NCBI RefSeq assembly: GCF_002895925.1
Contig: NZ_NWUO01000001.1
Coordinates: 1 to 64,000 of the forward strand
Direction: 5' to 3'
DNA from: Mixta theicola
GTDB taxonomy: Bacteria; Pseudomonadota; Gammaproteobacteria; Enterobacterales; Enterobacteriaceae
DNA: 64,000 nt
The notes below the pieces were generated by a model. That model searched no databases, was not told the DNA's origin, and saw only the letters and a list, made by a program, of their open reading frames with translations. The position numbers and the translations under genes are program-made. Each line of letters opens with the position of its first letter. The first letter of the stretch is position 1. Positions 8,798 through 18,626 of this stretch are shown here, one piece after another.

Positions 8798-8977
8798 CTC
8801 CTTATCCGTATTGGTGAATATCAGCCTGCCACTAGCGAAGATAGCTTTAGACTGACTAAGTCCTTATTGGTGAACAATCGAATTGCCGCATTAGATTTAG
8901 ACACTCTTTTTGCTTTGCTGCAAAAAGAGGAACGTCCGCTTTTGCTCATAGCTGACTTTAAATCTCTTAATTACTGA
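8798..8977 (+). pseudogene. Unidentified coding remnant, 59 codons
   Basis: Immediately after the acetyltransferase stop, the same frame stays open for 59 codons. It has protein-like composition (LIRIGEYQPATSEDSF, then RIAALDLDTLFALL) and ends at a TGA at 8977. There is no start codon with a ribosome site. I do not recognise the family. It may be the tail of a deleted gene or a chance frame. Confidence 0.3.
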
Positions 8978-9065
8978 CGGCTTCGTGCCGGAAGCAGACT
9001 CACTAATATTCCGTTGCGTTAATAAACTGGCTGTAGCTCAATCAGCCCGAAACATTACACATAGA

Positions 9066-9088
9066 TGCCCGTCAACCTGATTGACGGG
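9066..9088 (-). terminator. Hairpin after the AhpD-like gene
   Basis: GCCCGTCAA and TTGACGGGC form a perfect 9-bp stem with a 5-base loop, just beyond the 3' end of the minus-strand gene that stops at 9097. There is no strong T-run, so it may act as a 3' end stabiliser rather than a strict intrinsic terminator. Confidence 0.5.
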
Positions 9089-9096
9089 CCTGAAAT

Positions 9097-9576
9097 TTAT
9101 TTCAGATTGGCACGCTCAAGTCCATATGCACTATCCAGCGCACCCGGCTCCATTTGTGAAAGAAGCTGCATCCTGTTCCAGCTGTTGATAAGAGCAATGG
9201 CAAAGGTCAGCTCTGAAATTTCCGCTTCAGAGAAATGTTCCTGTGTTGAACGGTAAATTTCTTCCGTTACGCCATGTTCAGTAACGCGGGTCAGCGCTTC
9301 CGTCAGCGCCAGCGCTGCTTTTTCTTTGGCGGTAAATAAAGGCGATTCGCGCCAGATTGGGAGATGATAAATACGCAGTTCACGCTCACCATTATTTTTT
9401 GCCTGTTTAACATGCATATCCAGGCAGAAGGCACAGCCATTCATTTGTGAAGCACGAATATCAATTAAATCTTTGATAGTCAGATCAATAGACGTGGCGT
9501 GAGATGCCATTGTCATACTGGTGAGTGTTTTAATCAGCGCAGGAACCGTTTTGAAATGATTTACACGAGCGCTCAT
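9097..9576 (-). CDS. Carboxymuconolactone decarboxylase family protein (AhpD-like)
   Basis: The 159-residue protein has the alkylhydroperoxidase AhpD core. RASQMNGCAFCLDMHVKQA carries the redox CxxC and the following histidine (about residues 46-60). Proteins of this type are small peroxide or disulfide reductases. It starts 11 bases after the azoreductase gene on the same strand, so the two are almost certainly co-transcribed. An AhpD-like protein with an azoreductase suggests a response to quinones or other electrophiles. Confidence 0.87.
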   Translation of the reverse strand: MSARVNHFKTVPALIKTLTSMTMASHATSIDLTIKDLIDIRASQMNGCAFCLDMHVKQAKNNGERELRIYHLPIWRESPLFTAKEKAALALTEALTRVTEHGVTEEIYRSTQEHFSEAEISELTFAIALINSWNRMQLLSQMEPGALDSAYGLERANLK

Positions 9577-9586
9577 AATATTTCCC

Positions 9587-10198
9587 TCAGTTAATTACAA
9601 GTTGGTTAACAAATTTAATAGCGTCTGGTAATGCTGTTTCCCGGCTACGCGGATCGTGCGTTCCGTCTATACGAATAAACTGCACGTCTGTAATCCCGAC
9701 ATAGGCCAGTGCCGTTTTGATATATGGCGAGAACTGATCGTCATTCATAAAGGGACCATTGGTGAACATGCTTCCGCTTGCAACCACGACGTAAACTTTT
9801 TTCCCGGTGACCAGCCCAAATTTAGTTCCTTCATCAGTGAAACCAAACGTGCGTCCGGCACGTGTAATGTGATCAAACCAGGCTTTAAGCACGGATGGCA
9901 AACCCAGGTTCCACATAGGTGACGAGATAATAATAAGATCATTCTCAAGCAGTAAATTAACCATTTCTTCAGATCGCTCAATAGCAGCACACTGCTCAGA
10001 AGTGCGATTTTCAGGCATGGTAAAGAATGAACCAATAGTGAATGCGTCCAGATGTGGCAGAGGCGTTTCCGATAAATCCAGAACTGTCTCTACAAGACCT
10101 GAATAATGGTTTTTTAACTTTTCGGCCAGTATATTCGACACGGCCCGCGACGAAGATCCCGTTATATTAGGGCTGACTTTGATATGTAATAACTTCAT
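9587..10198 (-). CDS. FMN-dependent NADH:quinone/azo reductase (AzoR-like)
   Basis: The preferred start is MKLLHIKVSPN at 10198; an upstream ATG at 10213 would add METKL. The flavodoxin-like fold is shown by the FMN phosphate-binding segment SPNITGSSSRAVS (9-21). Family-typical SSPMWNLGLPSVLKAWFDHI (about 92-111) and GRTFGF follow. At 203 aa it is normal for the family. AzoR enzymes reduce azo dyes and quinones by two-electron transfer from NADH in the cytosol. It is an AzoR-family paralogue; I cannot show that it is the housekeeping azoR. It lies upstream of the AhpD-like gene and faces away from a MocR regulator. Confidence 0.85.
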   Translation of the reverse strand: MKLLHIKVSPNITGSSSRAVSNILAEKLKNHYSGLVETVLDLSETPLPHLDAFTIGSFFTMPENRTSEQCAAIERSEEMVNLLLENDLIIISSPMWNLGLPSVLKAWFDHITRAGRTFGFTDEGTKFGLVTGKKVYVVVASGSMFTNGPFMNDDQFSPYIKTALAYVGITDVQFIRIDGTHDPRSRETALPDAIKFVNQLVIN

Positions 10199-10253
10199 AA
10201 GTTTAGTCTCCACACCGTTTATTTTATGCGCTGATAAAAATGCATACCTGACG

Positions 10254-10487
10254 CTATGTAGCCGGTACGTTGATAAAATTTTCTAATTCACGGTATCCTG
10301 CCAGCACTATCGGCTTCCCTTCCTGCTCTAAGCCAACCAGATGGTAGCCCTGAATTTGCTGACGCTTAATCTGCTGGATAAACTCCGTTTCTGATGTCAG
10401 CTGTCGGCGTAAAATATTCATGAGCGGGAAGCACGTACGAAGTTCTCTCTCCGTTTCAAAATGCGTAATATCAGTCAGGGCAGCCAT
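10254..10487 (-). pseudogene. Truncated GNAT acetyltransferase, N-terminal half
   Basis: From the ATG at 10487 the 77-residue product (MAALTDITHFETERELRTCF, then LVGLEQEGKPIVLAGYRELENF) matches the N-terminal half of GNAT acetyltransferases. Those normally continue after GYRELEN with the acetyl-CoA-binding RGxGxG segment. Here the frame ends with INVPAT and a stop, so the cofactor site is missing. It lies 55 bases upstream of the azoreductase gene in the same direction and is probably a relic of a longer divergent operon. Confidence 0.65.
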
Positions 10488-10651
10488 ATTATTTACTCTC
10501 TGATGCACCCTGTTCTGTATCCTGGCCAGGTAAAGTCTTTACCAGGGCATTATGCTGTTGAAACAGGGCACCATGATCTGGTGCCGAGATAATAACCCGC
10601 TATGGCATATAAAAAAGATACAAAAAACGCAAATAAAGGTAGGACATCCAG

Positions 10652-12037
10652 ATGGGCTATAAAGGCATTTATGAGCAGTATCGCCAGCTGATTGTCACCG
10701 GGCTGCTTAAGCCAGGTGATAAGCTCCCGGCTATCCGGGTGCTGGCGGAAGAGTTAAAGGTTGCCAGAAAAACGGTTGAAGCTGCTTACGCCATACTTAC
10801 AGGTGAAGGTTACATTGTCAGTCAGGGGGCAAAAGGAACGCTGGTTAACCCGGATTTAAAGATTAAGCCTGTCACTCCACCTGTTGAAGCAAAAGCGGCG
10901 GATGCGGGTCTCAGCATGATCACCTCCCTGCGGGACGGCAACGGGGATCTTAGGCTGGGCATTCCAGCACTTGATGAATTCCCCTTTAAAAAATGGCTAT
11001 TACTCTCCGGAAAAGCGGCTCGCTCACTGCGCCCGGAAGAGATGACCAGCCAGCCTCTGATGGGTTATGCCCCGTTGCGGCAAGCGCTGGCAGGCTATCT
11101 GCAAATTTCACGGGGAATAAACTGCACTCCTGAGCAAATATTTGTGACTAATGGATACCGCACTAATATTCGCTTGATCCTGCAGGCGCTTGCGCAGCAT
11201 ACAGATAAAGTGGTGATGGAGGATCCGGGTTATTTTTTTGGCCAGAAGCTGCTGAAACGCATTGCCCCCAATCTGCATTACTCTCCTGTCAATCAACAGG
11301 GACTGGATACTGATTATTTTAAGAAGCATCACCCTGATGCGCGCTTTGTCATCGTCACCCCCACGCACCAGAGCCCGCTGGCCGTCTCACTCTCTTTACC
11401 GCGTAAACATGAACTGCTCGAGTGGGCCCGCGAAAATCAGGGATGGATTGTGGAGGATGATTATGACGGAGAGTTTCATTACACACGTAAAGTTATCCCG
11501 GCATTGAAAAGCCTTGATACCAATGAACGTGTGATATATGTCGGCACATTCAGTAAAACCATTATGCCCGCGCTGCGTATTGGTTACATTGTTATGCCAC
11601 CGGAAACCATCCAGCAATTTAATGAAATTGGTGAAATTATGGAGACCGGCCAGCCATTGTTGCCTCAAAAAATTCTCAGTATGTTTCTCAGTGAAGGACA
11701 CTTTTTTAAACATATAAAAAGGATGCGTAGTCTTTATCAGCAGCGACGGGAAATAATGCTCAACGCGCTAAATGCACTTTATTCAGAGATTTTTTACTAT
11801 GAGCTTACCGAAGGCGGCATGCATATAGTGGCTTTTCTCCGCAAAGGCACGCAGGATGTGCAGATCGCGACTATCTGGCAGGCACATAATTTACAGGTGT
11901 TTCCGCTTTCCAGCTGGTACAGCCAGACACAGAAACGTTACGGGTTAATTTTGGGATATACCAATATCCGCTCTGAAGCACATGCTATGACGTTGTTGAA
12001 AAAACCTTTGCAGGAAACACTCGTGCTTTTTAAATAA
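10652..12037 (+). CDS. MocR/PdxR-type regulator: GntR HTH fused to a PLP aminotransferase-like domain
   Basis: The 461-residue protein has a GntR-type winged helix at the N-terminus (IYEQYRQLIVTGLLKPGDKL, VARKTVEAAYAIL). A fold-type I aminotransferase domain follows from about residue 95, with GYAPLRQALAGYL, EDPGYFFG, EDDYDGEFHY and the PLP-lysine motif YVGTFSKTIMPALRIGY. Such regulators sense PLP or amino-group ligands. It is divergent from the azoreductase cluster, with the GNAT fragment between, and may control that cluster. The length is normal and no damage is visible. Confidence 0.9.
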   Translation: MGYKGIYEQYRQLIVTGLLKPGDKLPAIRVLAEELKVARKTVEAAYAILTGEGYIVSQGAKGTLVNPDLKIKPVTPPVEAKAADAGLSMITSLRDGNGDLRLGIPALDEFPFKKWLLLSGKAARSLRPEEMTSQPLMGYAPLRQALAGYLQISRGINCTPEQIFVTNGYRTNIRLILQALAQHTDKVVMEDPGYFFGQKLLKRIAPNLHYSPVNQQGLDTDYFKKHHPDARFVIVTPTHQSPLAVSLSLPRKHELLEWARENQGWIVEDDYDGEFHYTRKVIPALKSLDTNERVIYVGTFSKTIMPALRIGYIVMPPETIQQFNEIGEIMETGQPLLPQKILSMFLSEGHFFKHIKRMRSLYQQRREIMLNALNALYSEIFYYELTEGGMHIVAFLRKGTQDVQIATIWQAHNLQVFPLSSWYSQTQKRYGLILGYTNIRSEAHAMTLLKKPLQETLVLFK

Positions 12038-12045
12038 TAGTTTGC

Positions 12046-12342
12046 ATTAGTGAGCAGGCGCGTAAGCCAGTCGCTGTTGGGGCAAACCCGACCCAGGCGC
12101 GTCAGTTAGATAAAACCCGCAAAATCAAAGTTGCATCCAACACCTTTGAGCTTATCGCCAAAAAATGGTTACAGATAAAAGTCCGGGCGGAAATCACTAC
12201 AATACGCCGACTTGATATGCTGGAGCCTGTAGTCTTTCCCTCCAGCGGAAAACTTCCCATCAGCGAGATCACCCCGCATCACATGCTAAAAATAGTTCAG
12301 GAAACCGCTAAACGCGGGCAAAAGGCGACAGTGCCGTGCTGA
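12046..12342 (+). pseudogene. P4-type tyrosine integrase, N-terminal/core-binding fragment
   Basis: One frame reads GANPTQARQLDKTRKIKVAS, then NTFELIAKKWLQIK, IRRLDMLEPVVFPSSGKLPI and SEITPHHMLKIVQETAKRG, and stops at 12342. This is the core-binding (SAM-like) domain of a P4/DUF4102 integrase, normally followed by the catalytic domain, which is absent. There is no start codon with a ribosome site. It is the same family as the catalytic fragment at 2832-2957, so the two may be halves of one broken integrase, or relics of two elements, bounding the 2.8-12.3 kb segment. Confidence 0.7.
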
Positions 12343-12464
12343 TCGCCCGTCGTCTCGAACCGCTTCAGGTAAGCGCGGCAAACAGGGATGACGTTGATAT
12401 AAATATTAATTGCTAAAGCAATTGTTGCCATTTAACCTATGCGCACCCTGTATCGAGGTGTTTT

Positions 12465-12929
12465 ATGTCATCCAAAGAAAAATCCCTGTATGCCCTCACC
12501 AACGCCTTACAGCCGGTTCGCCGCGTCTGGAAGCAGGCCGCAACGATGGTGCTCGCCAGGTCGGGTATTTCCATGTCGCTGGCTACCGTTGTGGTATTGG
12601 TACACCGCAATCCACAGGGTATTAATCAGCGAGACCTGGCGGAAGAAGTGGGCGTGAATCCGGGCGCCCTGGTGCGCCTGCTGGATCAGGCATCTGAGTT
12701 AGGTTTATTAGAACGCCAGGAGCAGTCAAACGATCGGCGCTTTAAAGTTCTGCGAACGTTGCCTGCGGGCGCAGAGCTGGCGGAAAAAATTGAAACTGCG
12801 GCGAACAAGCTACGGCTTGAGCTAATGCACGATGTTCCGCTGGAAGAGATCGAAACCGCCACGCGGATTTTACGTCTGTTCGAAGAGCGCGCCTGTCAGT
12901 ACCTGCAACAGGCTAACCATAAATCATGA
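12465..12929 (+). CDS. MarR-family transcriptional regulator
   Basis: The 154-residue protein has the MarR winged helix: GINQRDLAEEVGVNPGALVRLLDQ (about 49-72) followed by the wing RQEQSNDRRFKVLRTLPAG. Helices for dimerisation flank it. Its stop overlaps the start of the FUSC gene (ATGA at 12926-12929), so it is the first gene of the efflux operon and probably an autoregulator responding to an aromatic or phenolic ligand. Confidence 0.9.
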   Translation: MSSKEKSLYALTNALQPVRRVWKQAATMVLARSGISMSLATVVVLVHRNPQGINQRDLAEEVGVNPGALVRLLDQASELGLLERQEQSNDRRFKVLRTLPAGAELAEKIETAANKLRLELMHDVPLEEIETATRILRLFEERACQYLQQANHKS

Positions 12930-14864
12930 TCCCTGTTGGTAAACCGCAGCTGCTGTACGCAGTAAAGCTATTTATTTCTGCCATGCTGGCCTTCGCCCTT
13001 GCGGAAAATATCGGTCTGCAAAACCCCTACTGGGCAATGGTAACCTGCTGCGTACTCAGCAATCCGGTCAGCGGAGCAGTACGCGCCAGAGCAACCTATC
13101 GCTTCTGCGGAACGCTATTTGCGGGAGTGCTAACGCTGACAATATCAGCATTTCTGAGCAACACGCCCCAGCTACTGATTATCGTTGCCGGGTTGTCCTC
13201 TTCGCTGATGCTCGGGATCTCTTATCTTGACAGAACTCCGCGCGCTTATTTTTTCCAGCTGGGCGCCATAACCATGATGTTAGTGGCGATCGCTTATATC
13301 AACGGCCGGATACGATGTTCACCATGGTCGTTACCCGCGTTACAGAGATCTGTCTGGGGATCCTGGCGGTCACGCTGGTTGACAGCGTACTGTTCCCGTC
13401 GTCGCTGGCGCCGGTATTGCACAAGCGTCTGAATGGCTGGCTGTCGGATCTGGAACGCTGGCAGAATGAGAGTCTGAATGGCAAATCTGCGGATGCCACT
13501 ACACAAGCCGATCGCATCAGGTTACTTAGCGATATCGCCTCCTTTAATCAGCTGATGACGACGCTGGGATACGACAGCTCAGTTGAAAAATCTACCCGAC
13601 AGGCCGCCAGTGCAATACAGCAGCGCGTTGTGAAGATGGTGCCGTTGCTGTCATCGATTGACAGCAGTATTAACGCTCTGCCGGAAAATTTACGTACCGT
13701 GCTTACCCCGTGGCTGGCGGAAATCCAGCGGCAGGCTCAATTGCCGAAGCCGTCCTTTGTCGCGACGCTGGCTCATCTGCCCACGCAAGGACAGCTTCAT
13801 CCCTGGGAGAAGCTGCTCGTTGATGAACTGGTGGAACAAGTCAGACGCTGGCTGGCACTCTGGGCGCAGGTTCGGCAATTAAAGACCTTCCTGGAGGGTA
13901 AGCCACTGCCGGAGCACTTATATTCCCGAATGAAGCGTAGCCGTGTGTTTTCTCTCCCGGCGGATACCGGTATGGCGCTGCGAATGTTTGCCAGCATCCT
14001 GACGACCTATACCCTGCTGTGCGGAGTATGGTATCTGACCGGCTGGTCACAGGGCGCCAACATGGTTCTGATGGGGATCGTTGCTATCGCTTTTTTTGGT
14101 CACGGTGATAATCCAGGCAAAACGATCGCCTCCTTCGGCCGATTTGCTTTCATTGCGATGGCGCTTGGCGCGGTCCTGAGTTATCTGCTGTTGCCGATGG
14201 CCGGAGATTACGGCAGTTTCCTGGTGGTGATGGGCATTTTCCTGCTGCCGTTAGGGGTGTGGGCTGCCAGTAATCCCCTGGCAACCCTCGCGATTGCCCT
14301 GGCGCTCAGCAACGTCAACTTTCAGGGTCACTATGCGCCAAACAATATGGGCCAGTATCTGGAAAGCACATCCGGTACGCTGGTTGGCGTTTACTGCGCG
14401 TTTTTATCCGCAGCGCTCTATCGCCGCTGGGGAACTGAACTTGCCGTGGCAAGGCTGATCCGTAAGGATGCGCAAGAGATGATGTCTCTGAACCGGCACC
14501 TCTCCACCAGAGACCTGGAGCGCTATCAGCGCGCGCACTGGAGCGCATTACGGCGCTGGGTAGCCGTTTCAGCGCCATCGGGCAGGAAGATCGTAGCCCG
14601 CTATTGCTGACCCGGCTCAAAACCGGCATCAATCTGATCCTGCTGCAACAGGCTGTAACCACCTGCCCTGATGCGTCGCCGGTATTCGGGCTGCTGGCAA
14701 CTTTTCGCCAGTTATCGCTCACCGAAGAAATCCCCGGAACGCTGCTAACGCAACTGGATGCCAGTCTGGAATATGCATGGGAGCGAAGCGATCCCCGGCT
14801 GTTGCGTCCGTTAACCCGGCTACGGTTATTACATTTCCCTCAGGCCTGGCACTGGAAACCTTAA
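12926..14864 (+). pseudogene. FUSC-family efflux protein (AaeB-like), broken by two frameshifts
   Basis: Three overlapping frames make up one protein of about 645 residues. The first (from 12926) carries KLFISAMLAFALAENIGLQN and further membrane helices to VAIAYIN. One base appears to be missing near 13303, and the protein resumes in the next frame at PDTMFTMVVTRVTEICLGIL. A second one-base loss near 14533 moves it to the frame that ends FPQAWHWKP at 14864. With both bases restored it is an ordinary FUSC/AaeB inner-membrane exporter with two six-helix halves. Position, overlap with marR and the DUF1656 and HlyD genes behind it match aaeXAB-type aromatic acid efflux. Two independent deletions suggest either a decayed gene or assembly errors. 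Confidence 0.8.
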
Positions 14865-14865
14865 T

Positions 14866-15078
14866 ATGATTGGTGAGATTAATATTGACGGCATTTTTAT
14901 TTCGCCGCTGCTGCTATGTCTTGTCTGCGCCTTTTTCCTGCGCATGATGCTCTCCGCACTGCTCAACGCGGCCGGTGTCTATCGTCTGATCGCTCAGCGT
15001 CCGCTTTTTGATACTGCCCTGTTTCTGATACTGACCGGACTTATTTTCTATGGTCTGAAATTATTAACCACGCCGTGA
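14866..15078 (+). CDS. DUF1656 small membrane protein (AaeX-like)
   Basis: This 70-residue protein has two hydrophobic helices (about 12-32 and 47-66) and the family opening GEINIDGIFISPLL. DUF1656 proteins accompany FUSC/AaeB exporters and their HlyD-type adaptors. It starts one base after the FUSC stop and ends 7 bases before the adaptor gene, so it is translationally linked to both. Confidence 0.88.
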   Translation: MIGEINIDGIFISPLLLCLVCAFFLRMMLSALLNAAGVYRLIAQRPLFDTALFLILTGLIFYGLKLLTTP

Positions 15079-15085
15079 GGATAGC

Positions 15086-16006
15086 ATGCTCCAACGATTT
15101 AGCTTCACCCTTCTGCGCCCGCTGCTGACGCTTATTGCCGTACTGGCTGCCATTGTCGTGCTCTGGCAGCTCTATCACTATTACACCTACGCGCCGCAAA
15201 CCCGTGATGGCAAAATAAGCGCCGATGTCGTGCCGCTGGCAACAGATGTTTCCGGCAGAGTAGACGAGGTCTATATTCACGATAATCAGGTGGTGCGTAA
15301 AGGACAGCTACTGCTTAGCCTTGATAAGGTTCGCCTGCGCAATGCCCTGGCCCAGGCCGAGGCGACCGTTGAGCAAGCCAGCGTCCAGTTGAGCTCATCG
15401 CGTCGTGAAAACCAGCGCTACCAGACGCTGCAGTCCGCCATCTCTCAGCAGGAGCGCGATAATCACCATGACGCGCAATTGCTGGCTAAAGCGAATCTGG
15501 ATCAGGCGTTAGCCGATCGTGAACTGGCCCGGATAAATCTGCAGCGCGCCGATCTGTTCGCACCAGTGGACGGCGTAATCACCAATTTTTCATTACGTCC
15601 GGGGGCCTATGCCAGCGCCGGTCAGCCGGTCATGGCTCTGGTGGACTCTCACAGTTTCTATATTGCGGGCTATTTTGAAGAGACCAAACTGGGGCATATT
15701 CAAAATGGCGACCAAGTCATTATCCGTATAATGGGTGAAAACCAGCCTCTTTACGGTCATGTTGACGGATTATCTGCAGGTATCAACGACAGCGAACGCA
15801 CTACCGCCGCAGGCAATCTGCTCGCTAACGTGAATCCAACCTTTAGCTGGATCCGCCTGGCGCAGCGTATTCCTGTACGAATTGCGATTGATAAAGTGCC
15901 AGATGGCGTACAACTGATTGCAGGCCGCACGGCAACTGTAAGCCTGGAAAATGAAAATGCGGGCGCGAAAGCGATTATTCCATCCAGTTTTACGCATCTG
16001 CCGTAG
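15086..16006 (+). CDS. HlyD-family periplasmic adaptor (AaeA-like)
   Basis: The 306-residue protein has an N-terminal membrane anchor (LLRPLLTLIAVLAAIVVLWQ). A first lipoyl half follows (DVSGRVDEVYIHDNQVVRKG), then a helical hairpin (about 85-145) and the second lipoyl half with LFAPVDGVITNFSLRPGAYA. A beta-barrel domain closes the protein. It would link the FUSC exporter to an outer-membrane channel. It is intact although its exporter gene is frameshifted. Size and order match AaeA. Confidence 0.9.
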   Translation: MLQRFSFTLLRPLLTLIAVLAAIVVLWQLYHYYTYAPQTRDGKISADVVPLATDVSGRVDEVYIHDNQVVRKGQLLLSLDKVRLRNALAQAEATVEQASVQLSSSRRENQRYQTLQSAISQQERDNHHDAQLLAKANLDQALADRELARINLQRADLFAPVDGVITNFSLRPGAYASAGQPVMALVDSHSFYIAGYFEETKLGHIQNGDQVIIRIMGENQPLYGHVDGLSAGINDSERTTAAGNLLANVNPTFSWIRLAQRIPVRIAIDKVPDGVQLIAGRTATVSLENENAGAKAIIPSSFTHLP

Positions 16007-16141
16007 CAGGTCTGATAAAGAGTATCAGTGGCTTATGGGCAAAGGTTGCCGCAGTTAAGGAGGGGCGTCAAAGCGCGCGTATCAGACCACCCATCCTCAG
16101 CAACCTCAAAGATCCGTAATTCGCCCAGGTCGGATCCAGCA

Positions 16142-16377
16142 GACTGCTACGCCGCGATCGCCCAGATATTGCCCTACGCGATGACTACAAAGACGTTCCG
16201 TGGACGCCGGGTATTTTGCGGATAGTTGCGATGGTGTGCCAGTATCCGTCATCCGGCAATATAGCAGACAGCGTGGCGCAACTTGTTGGAACCGCCGGTA
16301 TGGCTAAAATGCTGATGTATGCTAACCAGCTGCATCCGGCAGGTTTAGTACGCCCTCGTATTCCGTTGATATTGTAA
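16142..16377 (+). pseudogene. Unidentified coding remnant
   Basis: A frame ending at the TAA at 16377 reads RDRPDIALRDDYKDVPWTP, then GILRIVAMVCQYPSSGNIAD and QLVGTAGMAKMLMYANQLHP. The composition looks like a real protein but there is no start codon, and stops interrupt it further upstream. I do not recognise the family. The rest of 16007-16619 shows no other gene. Confidence 0.35.
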
Positions 16378-16619
16378 CAACGCAGCCGCATCAGGCGATC
16401 CACGGTCAGGCCGGGATAACCCTGCTGCCGATCATCATATTCATATAACGACAAGCGGAAATGTTCAAATCGCCTTATCGATCTGGCCGCTATCGCTTTG
16501 TTTCTGCGTGAAGCTCAACTTTTCCTTATGTTTTCAGCTAAACGTTTCCCTGTTGCCGCCGATATTCAGATGTCCCCGGAAACTTAACGGGATCGTCCAC
16601 AACACGCGGGTAATGACAC

Positions 16620-18176
16620 ATGTTTAAAAATTTAACGATCAAGCGAAAGTTTATTCTGGCTTTCGGGGCGGTAGTCGCAGTGATGTTAATTATCTGCGCT
16701 TCTTTCTACCTGAATTTTTCGCGCATCGTAACGACGAATAGCTGGAACGTGCACACCTATCAAGTAATTGATGAAAGCCGTGGCCTGGTTGCGAGCCTGG
16801 TCAATATGGAAACCGGTCTGCGCGGCTACGCGCTTAACGGCAAAGAAGAAATGCTACAGCCTTATATTTCCGGGCAAAAAACGTTTTTACAGCATCTGGA
16901 ACTGGCGAAAAAGCTGACGTCGGATAACCCCGCCCAGCAGGATCGGCTGGATCGTCTGTTGCAGCTTGAGAAAGCGTGGAACACCGATTTTGCTGCGCGC
17001 CTGATGGAAAACCGCCGCGCCGCCAACGCCGGTACGTTAACGGAACAGGCATTTATCGACGCGTTTGAAGCGAACCCCGGCAAAAAGCGGATGGATAATA
17101 TGCGCGCCATCATTGATGAAATGTCGACCACAGAACAGGCGCTGCTGGCGGCACGTCAGATTGCCGTCGCGTCAACCACGTCACAAACTACGCTGACGCT
17201 GATCTTTGGTTCGCTGTTCGGTTTAATTATCGCGGTGGCGCTGGGTTATGTGCTGACGCGCGCGATCACCCTTCCGTTACAGCGTGCGGTCAGCGCCGCG
17301 CAGGCTATTGCGACCGGCGACCTGACTACCCGACTGGTGGCAGACTCTCGTGATGAAACCGGAACGCTGCTAACCGCGCTGGCGTCTATGCAGACACAGC
17401 TAACCCGCGTAGTTTCTGATATTCAGAACGCGGCCTCTTCTATCGACAGCGCGGCGAAAGAAGTGGCGACCGGCAATATCGATCTCTCCAGCCGTACCGA
17501 GCAGCAGGCGGCCTCGCTGGAAGAAACATCGGCCAGTATGGAGCAGCTGACCGCCACGGTGCGGCAGAACACCTCTAACGCCCAGCACGCCAGCACGCTG
17601 GCCAGCGATGCATCGCAGGTGGCGCTGCGCGGCGGCAACGTAGTGGATCAGGTAGTCACGACCATGTCGGCAATTGCGGAAAGCTCGCAGCATATCGTGG
17701 ATATTATCAGCACCATTGAAGGCATCGCTTTCCAGACCAATATTCTGGCGCTGAACGCGGCGGTAGAAGCCGCCCGTGCGGGTGAACAGGGACGCGGCTT
17801 TGCGGTGGTTGCCAGCGAAGTGCGTGCGCTGGCGCAGCGCAGCGCAACGGCGGCGAAAGAGATCAAGCAGCTGATCCATCAATCCTCAGAACGCGTTACG
17901 GAAGGCACCTCGCTGGTGGCCGCTGCCGGCACGACGATGAAAGATATCGTCACCTCTATTCAGCGCGTTTCAGAGATTATGACTGAAATCTCTAACGCTT
18001 CCGATGAGCAGGCGAACGGTATTGAACACGTGGGCCAGGCGGTCACGCAGATGGATGAAGTTACGCAGCAGAACGCCGCGCTGGTTGAACAGGCGGCTGC
18101 CGCTGCCGCGTCGCTGGAAGATCAGGCCTCCCACCTCAGCCGCAGCGTGGCGATTTTCAAAACCGCAGCGGTGTGA
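16620..18176 (+). CDS. Methyl-accepting chemotaxis protein with CHASE3-type sensor
   Basis: The 518-residue chemoreceptor has a transmembrane helix at about 11-30. A periplasmic four-helix CHASE3-like sensor follows ([20 protein letters not shown] and [11 protein letters not shown] are characteristic), then a second helix at about 190-213, HAMP ([20 protein letters not shown]) and the signalling domain. The signalling domain has the conserved tip [20 protein letters not shown] and [19 protein letters not shown]. There is no NWETF-type CheR-docking pentapeptide at the C-terminus, so its adaptation would depend on other receptors. It is a single-gene unit; the ligand is unknown. Confidence 0.93.
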   Translation: MFKNLTIKRKFILAFGAVVAVMLIICASFYLNFSRIVTTNSWNVHTYQVIDESRGLVASLVNMETGLRGYALNGKEEMLQPYISGQKTFLQHLELAKKLTSDNPAQQDRLDRLLQLEKAWNTDFAARLMENRRAANAGTLTEQAFIDAFEANPGKKRMDNMRAIIDEMSTTEQALLAARQIAVASTTSQTTLTLIFGSLFGLIIAVALGYVLTRAITLPLQRAVSAAQAIATGDLTTRLVADSRDETGTLLTALASMQTQLTRVVSDIQNAASSIDSAAKEVATGNIDLSSRTEQQAASLEETSASMEQLTATVRQNTSNAQHASTLASDASQVALRGGNVVDQVVTTMSAIAESSQHIVDIISTIEGIAFQTNILALNAAVEAARAGEQGRGFAVVASEVRALAQRSATAAKEIKQLIHQSSERVTEGTSLVAAAGTTMKDIVTSIQRVSEIMTEISNASDEQANGIEHVGQAVTQMDEVTQQNAALVEQAAAAAASLEDQASHLSRSVAIFKTAAV

Positions 18177-18250
18177 TGAAACGGCAGGAAAGGCGCGGCG
18201 TCGTCTTTCCTGAGCCAAATATCTGGAATGACTTCGGGGCGCAGCGGGGT

Positions 18251-18451
18251 TTAGCGCCAGAATACCCGCTCGTCGCTGTCATAAAGCGGATCGCGCAACG
18301 CGCCGGAATGTTCGCTCGTCAGCACAGGAAAACGTTCCTTCTCAGTCAGATGAAGCATTTGTCGTCCCGGCAGGTTCACTGCAATCAGGCTTTCCTCAAG
18401 GGCATCGAGCGTTTCATCGCGATCGTCAAACAGGCTGTGGCTTACTGACAT
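18251..18451 (-). CDS. Small uncharacterised protein
   Basis: I chose the ATG at 18451 (MSVSHSLFDDRDETLDALEE, 66 aa) because GGAGAGA lies 4 bases before it. The frame is open 12 codons further upstream. The protein is acidic and soluble without signal peptide or membrane helix. I do not recognise a family. It faces the chemoreceptor gene tail to tail. Confidence 0.5.
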   Translation of the reverse strand: MSVSHSLFDDRDETLDALEESLIAVNLPGRQMLHLTEKERFPVLTSEHSGALRDPLYDSDERVFWR

Positions 18452-18591
18452 CAGTTCTCTCCGGTGAAAATGCATCCTTTTCATCATAGTAACATTGAGC
18501 CGCTACGCCAGATTGCCAGAGGAAATAGCCCTTTTTTCCGATATTTCCCTTATTGTTTTCCCGGCGTGTCCGCGTCTGTACCGCGTGATAA

Positions 18592-18626
18592 GGGAACTGA
18601 GTGGAGTAGTCCTGCTCAGTTATCCG
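18592..18626 (+). repeat. Left copy of a 35-bp direct repeat bounding the hcp/effector islet
   Basis: This 35-bp segment (GGGAACTGAGTGGAGTAGTC and the following 15 bases) recurs at 20906-20940 with one mismatch. The two copies lie in the same orientation about 2.3 kb apart, on either side of the AT-rich islet. It contains a short inverted repeat (CTGAG…CTCAG). Confidence 0.85.

Noticed and set aside
17400..17882. 160-codon minus-strand frame
   Set aside because: Antisense to the conserved signalling domain of the chemoreceptor.
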